DNA of 64,000 bases from contig NZ_CP090974.1 of the NCBI RefSeq assembly GCF_021513195.1, positions 2,182,001 to 2,246,000 of the forward strand, in the 5' to 3' direction. Every line of letters starts with the position of its first letter. Position 1 is the stretch's first letter. Positions 26,376-35,568 of this stretch are shown one piece after another. The stretch comes from Shewanella sp. OMA3-2 (GTDB taxonomy: Bacteria > Pseudomonadota > Gammaproteobacteria > Enterobacterales > Shewanellaceae). Below the pieces are notes generated by a model. That model had not been told where the DNA came from and searched no databases. It saw only the letters and a list, made by a program, of their open reading frames with translations. The translations under genes were made by a program, and so were the position numbers.

Positions 26376-29300
26376 ATGACAATGAGTAACTTTCGTTTTA
26401 AAGGTCATAATCGTCATATCATTATTGCGCCTGTTAGTGCATCGACACCATCTGGGTTTCAATTATTGACCTTTGAGCAACCACATAAACTCGTTGAGTT
26501 AATTCAAGAGGTCTCACCCCATTTAGTTCGCGATAGAAATGCGTTAATGCAAGGCAGAGAATTAGTTACCCATGCAGGGCTGACAGCTCGTTTACAACCA
26601 CGTCATATTGTCGCTAAATTAAACGAAGCAATAACAAGATCATTACTGCGCGTTTATAGTGAGATACCAAAACAGCAGATCCAGCAATCAACAGAAACCG
26701 CAACCTTAGCGGCAAGTTCTAGTGTCAATAATACAAAAGCGGCTAAAGAGTATAAAGGTGGACAATCTACAGCTTCAGTGCAATCAGGAACCGTCACAAA
26801 TAATACCCTGGCAGAAGTAGCAATTGATCAGCAAGAATGTCGTAGCGATCCTGTGTCAATGCTTAGCGGCGAAGAAATTTTACCCTTAATCGACTTCGAG
26901 CTAAATGGCTTAATGCCGTTAACGTGGCGCAGGTTGTATCGTTCAAGTAAAACTCGCACTAATGTTGGTCTAGGCTTTGGTTGGCGACATAATTTTTGTG
27001 TCCAGCTAGAGCAGCAATATCAAGCCCCAGCTAAAGTCGGACCCAAAAGGCCTGGAAAATATTGGTTTGAGTTAACCGATGACGAAGGCCGGGTACATGT
27101 ATTTGATACCGTTAAGCGTGGACAAACCAGTATTCAACTTGCTACAGGTTGGTCGTTGGTGCATCAAGTTGATGGCCGCCATGTACTTATCAAACCTGAT
27201 GATAGTCACTGGGCGTTTGTAAAAAGGCAGGTTGCAGGTAAAGAAGTATGGCAATTAGAGACCATTAGTAACCATCAAGGTCAATATTTCCAACTTTATT
27301 ATGATCATCAAGGGCGCTTAGCTCAAATTACTACAGGACCCAAGCGGGGCGTGTTGTTATTTTACAATGCGCAGGGCAATGTATTAAAAATTGCTTCGTA
27401 CATGTTAGACAGTGAAGGTAAAAGGCACGTTCATCAGAACTTGTTGGCCAGCTATCAATACGATGATGCCCAAGCATTAATTGCTGCCACAGACAGCTAT
27501 GGCCGGGTAGAGCGCTACAATTATGTCAAAGTAAAGTCGGTCGATATTACGCCCGATAGCGATCATCAATACAGCCCCAAAAGCACCACGTATTTATTGC
27601 AACGCCGCACCCGTGCCTCAGGCTTTAACCATCACTTTGCCTGGGACGGACAAGATCATTTAGCCAAGTGTATTGAACAATGGGGTGATGATGATATTTA
27701 TCATTATCATTTTGAATATACGGCGCTTGCCCAAGGTGTTAAAAGTAGCTGCGTTGACTCATTAGGACACAGTGAAAGCTTTGTTCATAATTCGCAAGGT
27801 TTACTAACAGAACATCAGAATGCCAATGGCACTATTCTTCAGCACCAATATGACAGTGTCGGCCGTAAAGTGGCCACCATTGATGGTTGTGGTAATAGTA
27901 TTCAATATCGTTATAACGTAGAAGGCCAATTACAGGCAGTTATTCAGGCCGATGGCGGTACCACACAATTTGAATATAATCGTTTAGGGCAACGTATAGT
28001 TACCCATGATCCAATTGGCCGAGTGGCTAAAAGGCACTACGATGCGACCGGGAGACTGTTGTCTGAGCAACATTTTGATGGTCGTCAATTGCAATATCAA
28101 TACAATGATGCAGGGCAATTAACGCAAAAAGTCGATGTTAATGGCGTTGTTCATCGCTACCATTGGGACCGAGATGGTGAGTTGCTGGCAACGCAAGTCG
28201 GTGATGCATTAACCCGTTTTAGTCATGACAAATTAGGCCGAGTAAACGCCACTATCGATCCCCAAGGTTTAGTGACCGAATTTATTCGTGACACTAAAGG
28301 CCAAATTGTCGAAAGTAAATCCTATCAACAAGAGAAACAAGATAAGCCTGAAGAAGTCATTAGCCATTATTATCAATACGATGATGCCGGACGTATTATT
28401 CGTCAGCGTCAACAGGCTGATGCTGCTGGAGAACAAGAACTCAGTAACGATAGTGAGTACATTGATAACATTATCGACTATGACGGTTTAGCCCAACCGC
28501 GCCAACAAACCTTTGCCGATGGCAGTTGGCTGAAGTTTTTTTACGATAAAGAGCGTAACTTAAATCGCATCGAACGCAGTGACGGGGCGCAATACCGTAT
28601 TGAGTACACGCCAACAGAACAGCCTAAAACCTTAATTGGTTTTGATGGCCGTGCGCAACATTATCAATATGACGCGAATGACAAATTAATTGCGGTTAAC
28701 GACAGTGATATTCGGTTTGTTGAGCTCAAGCGTGATGCCATGGGGCGAATTTGTCAGCAAAGTAGCCATGTAAAACTTGAGCCCAGTGCCACATCTGCAT
28801 TACTCAATACTCAGAACTTTTATCAATATAATCCGATAGGGCAAATTACCCGCGCTCATAACCAACATCGTACCGTGCAGCAAACTGTCGACTCACAAGG
28901 ACGCATTAACAAGGTACAACAAAGCCAGTGGCAACTAGACTATCAATATGATGATTCAGGCAATCGCAGTGGCTTAACGTTACCTGACGGGCAACAGATT
29001 GATTATCAATACAATAAAAACAGTCAATTAAGTGGCATTAGCTTTACAGACAATAGCCCATCGAAGCAGCATGTAAAGTTGGCGGATTATCACTATCTGC
29101 CATCAGGATTATTGCACAAAACGATACAGGGTAATCAGCTTGAACTCACTTATGCTTACGATGCTCATTCAAGATTAATTGAGCAGACATGGCAACATGC
29201 ACAAAAAGAGACGCAATTATTTGAGTCCAGACGTTATCAATACGATAAACAGCACCAGTTGCAACGCTGTGAAAGCGAGCAGGGCAACGCTAGCGTCACA

Positions 29301-31133
29301 GATGGTCAATCTTCTGAACATATTAACCACAAACCAGAAGTTAAGCAGTTTAGTTATAACAAAATCAGTCAATTAATCAGTAATAGTGTTTCAAGTTTGC
29401 CAGAGCAAAACGCTAATCGTACCGATGGTCAACCAAATGCTCGTCAACAATACCAATGGGATGCTTTTGGTAACCCACTGCAGGCTATTCGTACTAGTGA
29501 CATCAATAGCCAAGCTATGAGTTGCAATCATGTTAGCGCTAATGAAACGGCTAACAGTCAAGCAGCTGAAACAGTAAGACCGAATAAAAACCTCAATGAT
29601 GTAGTGGTAAACAACGACCGCTTAATGAGCATGGCAGGGGTCGATTATCGTTATGACGGCAGTGGCAACCAAATCAGCCAAATCGGCACTAGCGATAAAC
29701 AACAACGCAGCTTTAATGGTCTAAACCAATTAGTGCAAATCAACGTTAATGGCAAGCTGACGCAATACGAATATGATGCCCTAGGTCGTCGCAGTGCAAA
29801 AATTACTGAACTCGGTCGCACCGACTTTATTTGGGACAATCACCAGCTGATTGGCGAATGCACCTTAGGTGAATACACCTGGTACATTTATCAGCCTGAT
29901 ACTTTTACTCCAGTCGCACTGATTAAAGCAGGGCAGGTTTATTATTATCACCTAGACCAACTCGGTACCCCGATTTGCTTAACGGATGAAAATACCCAAA
30001 TTGTTTGGCGCAGTCAGCAAGACGTGTTCGGCCAGGCAATTGAAAGCACGTCTATTAAAGATAGATATATTGAAAATACAGATTTTAAAGATGCAGCCAA
30101 GCAAGACAAGATAACTAACCCAATCCGTTTTCAAGGCCAGTACTTTGATGACGAATCTGGTTTACACTACAACCGCTTTAGGTACTACAGCCCACAGCAA
30201 GCACGCTTTATACATCAAGACCCTATTGGCTTGGTTGGCGGGATAAACCATTATCAATATGCGCCGAATCATGTGAACTGGGTGGACCCGTTTGGACTGA
30301 TGTGTAAAGAGGGGGAAGCTTCACTTAATAAAGCTTTAAACCATGCAGTAGATACAGGTTCTATAAGTAAACAGCTTCAATTAGATCTTTTAGAAGCTGC
30401 TCAAATTGGTTTTTTGACACCTAAAGAAATTAAACAAGGTTTAGCAAGCGGAAATGTTGCATCTTTGTTCGAGTTATCTCCTTCTGTGGTAGCGACTGAA
30501 CATGTCGCAGCACAAAATGAATCGATTGATGACCAATATGAAGCACCAACTGTAGATGAATTGATTGATACTGAACTGGATAAAATAACCAGTTTGATAT
30601 TTAAAGAAGGTGAAGAATTCAAAAAACATGTTCTAATGAACTATTATCTTGATCCTGATATGCAGATCTTAACTAGAGAAGAGTTTTTAGCTATTTCAGT
30701 TTACAGTACAGACTTATGTGAGCCCATCAATAAGGGGTTGAGAGGTTTTTCTCCTGAAGACAAAGCAAAGTGGTCTACATTAGTTGCGGAAGCAGATAAC
30801 GGGTTAGTAAAGTTAGCCGAGAATCCTAAATTGAGATTCGAAGGCCAAGTATTTCGAGGTGATAAGTTTACAGACGAATTGATAGACGAATTGTTTCCTG
30901 TTGGTGGCATACACCATGAAAAAGCCTTTAAAAGTTCTACAAGCGATGTAGCTAAAGTCTTTGATGGTAATACGATTATTTATATAAAATCCAAAACAGG
31001 TGTAAATATTTCTGATAACGCAGCTGTAAAAGCTGATGAAAAAGAAATATTGTTCAAAACTTCGACAAAATTTCGAGTAATATCAAAATCATTCTTTAAT
31101 GGACAGCACAGAATAAGATTGGAAGAAGTTTAA
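26376..31133 (+). CDS. Rhs-repeat T6SS effector with C-terminal ADP-ribosyltransferase domain
   Basis: A 1585-aa Rhs protein. It has no PAAR domain or membrane segments at the N-terminus. A DUF6531-like part (SGEEILPLIDFELNG, LTWRRLYRSS) is followed by many YD repeats and the conserved core end (FDDESGLHYNRFRYYSPQQA). Two DPxG motifs, DPIG and DPFG about 18 residues apart, mark the usual self-cleavage site near residue 1305. The variable tip (about 1310-1585) has R1494 (VFRGD), S1521-T-S1523 (KSSTSD) and E1555-K-E1557. This is the R-S-E layout of mono-ADP-ribosyltransferase toxins. The next gene encodes an ADP-ribosylglycohydrolase, which supports the call. The Rhs core would encase the toxin until delivery. 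Confidence 0.88.
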   Translation: MTMSNFRFKGHNRHIIIAPVSASTPSGFQLLTFEQPHKLVELIQEVSPHLVRDRNALMQGRELVTHAGLTARLQPRHIVAKLNEAITRSLLRVYSEIPKQQIQQSTETATLAASSSVNNTKAAKEYKGGQSTASVQSGTVTNNTLAEVAIDQQECRSDPVSMLSGEEILPLIDFELNGLMPLTWRRLYRSSKTRTNVGLGFGWRHNFCVQLEQQYQAPAKVGPKRPGKYWFELTDDEGRVHVFDTVKRGQTSIQLATGWSLVHQVDGRHVLIKPDDSHWAFVKRQVAGKEVWQLETISNHQGQYFQLYYDHQGRLAQITTGPKRGVLLFYNAQGNVLKIASYMLDSEGKRHVHQNLLASYQYDDAQALIAATDSYGRVERYNYVKVKSVDITPDSDHQYSPKSTTYLLQRRTRASGFNHHFAWDGQDHLAKCIEQWGDDDIYHYHFEYTALAQGVKSSCVDSLGHSESFVHNSQGLLTEHQNANGTILQHQYDSVGRKVATIDGCGNSIQYRYNVEGQLQAVIQADGGTTQFEYNRLGQRIVTHDPIGRVAKRHYDATGRLLSEQHFDGRQLQYQYNDAGQLTQKVDVNGVVHRYHWDRDGELLATQVGDALTRFSHDKLGRVNATIDPQGLVTEFIRDTKGQIVESKSYQQEKQDKPEEVISHYYQYDDAGRIIRQRQQADAAGEQELSNDSEYIDNIIDYDGLAQPRQQTFADGSWLKFFYDKERNLNRIERSDGAQYRIEYTPTEQPKTLIGFDGRAQHYQYDANDKLIAVNDSDIRFVELKRDAMGRICQQSSHVKLEPSATSALLNTQNFYQYNPIGQITRAHNQHRTVQQTVDSQGRINKVQQSQWQLDYQYDDSGNRSGLTLPDGQQIDYQYNKNSQLSGISFTDNSPSKQHVKLADYHYLPSGLLHKTIQGNQLELTYAYDAHSRLIEQTWQHAQKETQLFESRRYQYDKQHQLQRCESEQGNASVTDGQSSEHINHKPEVKQFSYNKISQLISNSVSSLPEQNANRTDGQPNARQQYQWDAFGNPLQAIRTSDINSQAMSCNHVSANETANSQAAETVRPNKNLNDVVVNNDRLMSMAGVDYRYDGSGNQISQIGTSDKQQRSFNGLNQLVQINVNGKLTQYEYDALGRRSAKITELGRTDFIWDNHQLIGECTLGEYTWYIYQPDTFTPVALIKAGQVYYYHLDQLGTPICLTDENTQIVWRSQQDVFGQAIESTSIKDRYIENTDFKDAAKQDKITNPIRFQGQYFDDESGLHYNRFRYYSPQQARFIHQDPIGLVGGINHYQYAPNHVNWVDPFGLMCKEGEASLNKALNHAVDTGSISKQLQLDLLEAAQIGFLTPKEIKQGLASGNVASLFELSPSVVATEHVAAQNESIDDQYEAPTVDELIDTELDKITSLIFKEGEEFKKHVLMNYYLDPDMQILTREEFLAISVYSTDLCEPINKGLRGFSPEDKAKWSTLVAEADNGLVKLAENPKLRFEGQVFRGDKFTDELIDELFPVGGIHHEKAFKSSTSDVAKVFDGNTIIYIKSKTGVNISDNAAVKADEKEILFKTSTKFRVISKSFFNGQHRIRLEEV

Positions 31134-31135
31134 TT

Positions 31136-32328
31136 ATGAACAAAAAAAATATTATGATGAACGTACAGGTAAGCTAATAACAGATGAGCTTATTTTAGAA
31201 ATGATTAGACTTGAAGAAAAAATTCCAAATGATCTTCGTTTTCCTTTTATGACAAATAAGTTGAGTGGTTCTAGAGAGCCGCATAAAACTCAATGGATGT
31301 CATCGTACTTTGTTTTCCGGATTGCAAAACCGACTCCTACAGACGAAGAGTGTAAAGGATACTATCAACGTATTAATGTTGATAGTGAAGATGATATTAA
31401 TCGTTTTAGAGGCGCTTTAATCGGTTGTGCGATTGGTGATGCGTTAGGCACTACCGTTGAATTTAAAGCACCAGGTTCTTTTCCGCCCTTAACCGATATT
31501 GTTGGTGGTGGTCCATTTAATTTAAAAGCAGGTGAATGGACTGATGACACAAGTATGATGTATTGCTTGGCACATAGTCTTATTAGAACTAAGCAGTGTG
31601 ATTTAAAAGATCAAATGGACTTATATTGTAGATGGTGGCAAGACGGGGTATTTAGTGCAACAGGAAAATGCTTTGATATTGGTAATACAGTTGTATCTGC
31701 TTTAAAACGTTACCAGCAAACAGGCGACCCTTTATCTGGTGATACAGCTCCAATGTCTGCGGGGAATGGCTCCCTCATGCGGATTGCCCCCATTCCTATT
31801 CGTTACTTTAATAATTTTGAAAATACGATTAAGTACGCAGCGTTAAGTTCAATGACAACTCATGGTGCAATTGAAGCTGTTGATGCATGTAGATATTTTA
31901 GCGGCCTCATGTGGGGCGCGTTACATGGGATATCAAAAGATGTATTACTTAATGGGTTATATACACCTATTGATGAGTATTGGGAACAAAATCCACTTTG
32001 TGATTCGGTACTAAAATTAATAAAAGAAGAAGAATACAAGAACAAAAAAGCAAAAGATATTCGAGCGAGTGGATATGTAATGCATACCTTGGAAGCTGTA
32101 TTGTGGGCATTTTTCCATAGTGATTCATTTGAAAAAGGTGCACTGTTAGCGGTCAATTTAGGTGAGGATGCAGATACAACTGGAGCAGTATATGGTCAAC
32201 TAGCAGGTGCCTATTATGGTGAAAGAGTTATTGATTTTAGATGGGTTCGTAAAATAAAAGAAAGTCATTGCTTCTATTTAAAAGCTGAAGAGCTGAAAGA
32301 CATAATCATCTCAGAAAGAGCAATTTAA
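31136..32328 (+). CDS. ADP-ribosylglycohydrolase, probable immunity to the Rhs toxin (apparent 5' frameshift)
   Basis: A DraG/ARH-family hydrolase that removes ADP-ribose from proteins. Metal-site motifs are intact: GCAIGDALG, WTDDTSMM, SAGNGSLMRIAP and GEDADTTGA. The frame containing these opens at ATG 31201 (375 aa), which has no ribosome site. A better start is ATG 31136, two bases after the rhs stop and behind GGAAGAAG. That frame reads MNKKN and shifts at an A8 run (31142-31149). A -1 shift or one more A joins YYDERTGKLITDEL to the main frame, giving about 397 aa with an N-terminal extension near 85 residues. Known Tri1-type immunity proteins use such an extension to plug the toxin. Confidence 0.85.
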
Positions 32329-32430
32329 AATAGCTATAATTTAAATTATCAATAATATGACCATTCACTCTAATTGGCCTTTTTTCAGATTTCACCTTTT
32401 ATTAAAAACAACAATGACAAGGATAATACG

Positions 32431-33321
32431 ATGTCATCAATAAAAATAACTCAAGCTGTCGGGCTGGGTGGCACTAACAATTTAAACGATGTAAAAGTAG
32501 TAAAAATTGCATTAAATAAATTACTCAAACTTATCCCGCCTACAAAATCATTAATTGTTGATGGCCGTTTAGGCTCTAGGCCTGAAAGCGCTAAAACCGT
32601 TGCTGCGATAAAGCTATTTCAAAGTAAAATACTCAACATGGTACGTCCAGATGGCAAAATTGACGTAAATGGTCGAACTCATCGAAAAATGAATGAGAAG
32701 CTATTAACGACTTTAAGTATGGTCACCTATAAATTACCGATAGTATCTATTGAAACTCAAATGTTATCTGAGTCAGATTATTTAGATATTGCCAATCAAC
32801 TTGGCTGTAAAGTCGCTGCTATTAAAGCTGTTGCGGACGTTGAGTCTTCTGGTGATGCATTTTTTTCAAATGGAAAGCCAAAAATTCTCTATGAAGCCCA
32901 TATATTTTCTCGTTTGACAAATCACAAGTATGATTCAAGTCATCCAGCTGTATCCAGCAGAACCTGGAATCGAAGCTTATACACCGGTGGCTCCCAAGAG
33001 TATGCAAGGCTTGAAATTGCCATGAGTTTAGATACTTCAGAGGCTTTGAAGTCGACTTCATGGGGGCGCTTTCAAATTATGGGCTTTAATTATAGTGAGT
33101 CAGGTTTTACTAGCGTAGAAGCTTTTGTTAAAGCAATGTTCAGCTCAGAAAGAAAACAGCTTGATGCTTTCGTTAGCTTTGTAAAGAATAAAGGGCTAGA
33201 AAAGTTCCTAATAACGCTAGACTGGGCTTCATTTGCGAAAGGTTATAACGGTTCGCAGTACAAACAGAATAAGTATGATGTTAAATTGCAGAAGGCATTT
33301 GAAAAATATGACAAAAAGTAA
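32431..33321 (+). CDS. N-acetylmuramidase-type T6SS effector
   Basis: A 296-aa protein with a peptidoglycan-binding-like N-terminus (VGLGGTNNLNDVKVVKIALN, then VDGRLG and AIKLFQ, residues 10-90). A DUF3380-type muramidase domain follows from about 115. E138 in ADVESSG is the likely catalytic acid. YEAHIFSRLT and TSWGRFQIMGFNY match the family. There is no signal peptide, as expected for a T6SS cargo that hydrolyses the peptidoglycan glycan backbone in the target periplasm. ATG 32431 is chosen for AAGGAT just upstream. A lipoprotein gene overlaps its 3' end. Confidence 0.85.
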   Translation: MSSIKITQAVGLGGTNNLNDVKVVKIALNKLLKLIPPTKSLIVDGRLGSRPESAKTVAAIKLFQSKILNMVRPDGKIDVNGRTHRKMNEKLLTTLSMVTYKLPIVSIETQMLSESDYLDIANQLGCKVAAIKAVADVESSGDAFFSNGKPKILYEAHIFSRLTNHKYDSSHPAVSSRTWNRSLYTGGSQEYARLEIAMSLDTSEALKSTSWGRFQIMGFNYSESGFTSVEAFVKAMFSSERKQLDAFVSFVKNKGLEKFLITLDWASFAKGYNGSQYKQNKYDVKLQKAFEKYDKK

Positions 33322-33745
33322 ATTCTCTAACGCTTTGTGGTTTTTTCCCTTCTTTTTAGTTGCATCATGTAGTGCTTCTCAGCTTGATAAGGCAGAAATT
33401 ATATTTAAATGCCACGCTGATCAGCCTAAATCGATAGATGTTGTTATTAGTAAAATGGATAACTCGTTTAAATTAGCGCAATTCAATATTGAAAACTCAA
33501 AGTTTGCTAATGCAGCATTAATTAGTGATGTGAGTAAATCGAGCTACCATCGCTCTTTAGTTACAGAGCACAGTATGACTTTCACACACGGCGACAGTGA
33601 AGTTATCGTGAGTGACTACTACAGCGAAGAACTTAATATGATTACTAAAGAAACATCAGTAACAATACAAAAAAATGGTAAAAAAGAATATTGGCTTTGT
33701 GATGAGTCAGGTTTTAGTCAGTTGGGGTCTATTGAAGATTTTTAG
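33308..33745 (+). CDS. Lipoprotein, probable immunity to the muramidase
   Basis: A 145-aa protein starting at ATG 33308, inside the muramidase 3' end (14-bp overlap). The N-terminus is a lipoprotein signal: a basic start, hydrophobic residues 9-19 and a lipobox-like LVAS before Cys21. The mature part contains two further cysteines (IFKCHAD and YWLCDE) that could form a disulfide. I recognise no family. The periplasmic location and tight coupling fit an immunity protein against a cell-wall effector. This is inferred. Confidence 0.7.
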   Translation: MTKSKFSNALWFFPFFLVASCSASQLDKAEIIFKCHADQPKSIDVVISKMDNSFKLAQFNIENSKFANAALISDVSKSSYHRSLVTEHSMTFTHGDSEVIVSDYYSEELNMITKETSVTIQKNGKKEYWLCDESGFSQLGSIEDF

Positions 33746-34037
33746 TAGATTGTAAATAGACATTATGTCATTTAAGTAGATGTTATGAACTCTAGTTACA
33801 TCGCCATTCACGATTCGTGGTTGAAATAGTTAGTTATGACGTTTGCTCTTATACTATTACTATAAAGCGTGATATGGCTGTAATTAGTTCATTTTTTGAA
33901 TTCAGATATTTTCATTTTTATAAAGATAAATAAAAACGTCTTCAACTTATAAGTCTTTATTTTAAAAATCTCAAGTAACGGGTAAATAGTGATCCAATTT
34001 AATGGAATTAACTTTAAACAAAACATAAGGATATGTA
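33746..34037 (+). other. AT-rich gap between effector modules
   Basis: A 292-bp stretch with no convincing coding frame on either strand and no strong hairpin. It probably holds the promoter of the following two-gene module. The ribosome site AAGGAT of the next gene is at its end. Confidence 0.4.
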
Positions 34038-34811
34038 ATGAGTCAGATTAACAAAGATGTAAACTATAAAAAAATAGCTGGTGATGCTAGATTGGTGATG
34101 ATAGGAGAGTCTAATCACAATACAGCAGGCTATAAATATGAGGCGATAAAGGCACTTAAACAATTGAAAGCAGCAGGGTTTACCCATTTCGCAATAGAAA
34201 TGTTACCTAAGATAATGCAAGAAAAAATAGATTTTTATCAGCGAACAGGTAAAGGTTTTAATGCTATACAAAAATATTTCGATCAATATTGGACACATGG
34301 TTATTTAGTACCTCATTCATACGGCGAACTCGTAAAAGCCGCAAGAACAGTCGGTTTAAAAATAATTGCGCTGGATATGACTGTGGATGAAATGAGTATA
34401 TTAGATGATGTCTGTAGCTATGATCATGCAAAAGCAAAGTTATGCTTCGATACTCATACTAAGCGGAATATCTCTTGGGCTTCTACGATTGGTACTATTT
34501 TAAAAGAGTCAAACCAGAATCGAATCGTTGCTTTTATGAGTCGTTGGCATGCCGTAGAAGCTGCAGCTTTTCAAGAAGGGCTTGATACTTTAATTAAGAA
34601 GCAAGGTATTCAAAAAGTCAGGTTTATAGATTATATCGGCGGTATCACGTGCCTGTCAGAAAGGGATTGTCGGAACACTTCGGATGAAAGCATTGATCTT
34701 AAGCAAGAATATTTTTATAGAGAAGGATTTCCACATAAAGCCGCTGTAATGTCATTTCAAATACATATTCCAGAGAAGCGTGTTTCTTCCTCAGGAGCAT
34801 TGGTATGGTAG
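34038..34811 (+). CDS. ChaN/EreA-like superfamily protein, candidate T6SS effector
   Basis: A 257-aa protein with the ChaN/EreA/TIKI superfamily pattern. G23-E24-x-x-H27 (VMIGESNHN) is followed by KALKQLKAAGFTHFAIEML. A later AFMSRWHAVEAAAF resembles the family's second histidine region. Relatives include haem-binding ChaN, erythromycin esterases, TIKI proteases and a domain of Pasteurella toxin; activity cannot be predicted. It has no signal peptide. It follows two effector-immunity modules and overlaps an exported protein, so I infer a third effector. It could instead be an unrelated enzyme. Confidence 0.6.
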   Translation: MSQINKDVNYKKIAGDARLVMIGESNHNTAGYKYEAIKALKQLKAAGFTHFAIEMLPKIMQEKIDFYQRTGKGFNAIQKYFDQYWTHGYLVPHSYGELVKAARTVGLKIIALDMTVDEMSILDDVCSYDHAKAKLCFDTHTKRNISWASTIGTILKESNQNRIVAFMSRWHAVEAAAFQEGLDTLIKKQGIQKVRFIDYIGGITCLSERDCRNTSDESIDLKQEYFYREGFPHKAAVMSFQIHIPEKRVSSSGALVW

Positions 34812-35392
34812 GTAAGATGGCGCTTTTTTTACTTTTTATAACCTCTCTATCAAATAGCTCATCCGCAAGCGGCTTATGGCCTGATGTTGATATTAACGAT
34901 CCCAACTTAACCGTAAATTTGGCAGCGCAGCAGTGTTCAAAAAGTTTAATGTACGCGCCTTATAAACTTGAACAATGGTGTGAAAAAGCATACAACATGG
35001 GGAGTTGGCACTCTCTGCTTTACATTGGGTATCACACAGGTGATGGAAGTCGCTATGTTGAGGAAGCCATAAATCAAGTTAGACAGGGTAATTTTGAAGC
35101 TATTTCCGAGTTGGCTTGGATTTATTCCACAGGCTCATTTGTTGAGATAGACCTTAATAAATCGATTATACTTTATAATCAATATTTAAATCACGAAAAT
35201 AGAAAATCTATTTCTAGAGGAAAGTTAAATTCAGTTCATAAAGAGCTTTATAATATCTATAAAGAATTAGAAAACTGGCGTAAAGCTTCAGAACACCTGC
35301 AGTTTCTCATTGAACATGAAGATGATGCTATTTATAAATCATTGCTTATAAAGCAGATGGAAGATATTAAAAAAACACTTAATAGTAAATAA
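34805..35392 (+). CDS. Exported Sel1/TPR-like protein, candidate immunity partner
   Basis: A 195-aa protein that starts inside the end of the previous gene (7-bp overlap); ATG 34817 is an alternative start with AGGTAAG nearby. The N-terminus is a signal peptide (MALFLLFITSLSNSSSASG). The mature part has helix pairs typical of Sel1/TPR repeats (GNFEAISELAWIYSTG, LNKSIILYNQYL, NWRKASEHLQFLI). It would lie in the periplasm. The coupling to a signal-less upstream protein repeats the muramidase-lipoprotein layout, so immunity is a reasonable guess. Confidence 0.6.
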   Translation: MVGKMALFLLFITSLSNSSSASGLWPDVDINDPNLTVNLAAQQCSKSLMYAPYKLEQWCEKAYNMGSWHSLLYIGYHTGDGSRYVEEAINQVRQGNFEAISELAWIYSTGSFVEIDLNKSIILYNQYLNHENRKSISRGKLNSVHKELYNIYKELENWRKASEHLQFLIEHEDDAIYKSLLIKQMEDIKKTLNSK

Positions 35393-35486
35393 TCGAAAAT
35401 TGGATATCGCAGAGCTATACCAAAATCGACTAGTAATATTAACATGCTTTAGCTTTATTAAATCTATATCTAGCAGATGATGGTAA

Positions 35487-35519
35487 AACGACTTCAACAC
35501 ATTTTGTGTTGAAGTCGTT
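35487..35519. terminator. Long perfect hairpin between convergent genes
   Basis: AACGACTTCAACACA (35487-35501) and TGTGTTGAAGTCGTT (35505-35519) form a perfect 15-bp stem with a TTT loop. It lies between the Sel1-like gene and the convergent porin gene. T runs are poor on both sides, so it may be a terminator helped by stability alone, or an mRNA end protector. Confidence 0.6.
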
Positions 35520-35568
35520 GAATGATGTTTACATAAAATATAGGACTAATTCTGCCAACATATTATGA

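Noticed and set aside
27072..27254. Small antisense frame inside rhs
   Set aside because: Repeated coding bias of Rhs repeats produces such frames. No independent support.
30300..31133. Rhs tip as a nuclease or deaminase
   Set aside because: No HNH, GIY-YIG or zinc deaminase motif is visible. The R, STS and ExE residues and the neighbouring ADP-ribosylglycohydrolase fit an ADP-ribosyltransferase better.
33233..33307. Upstream extension of the lipoprotein to the start at 33233
   Set aside because: It would put 25 unlikely residues before a clear lipoprotein signal peptide and lies wholly inside the muramidase coding region.
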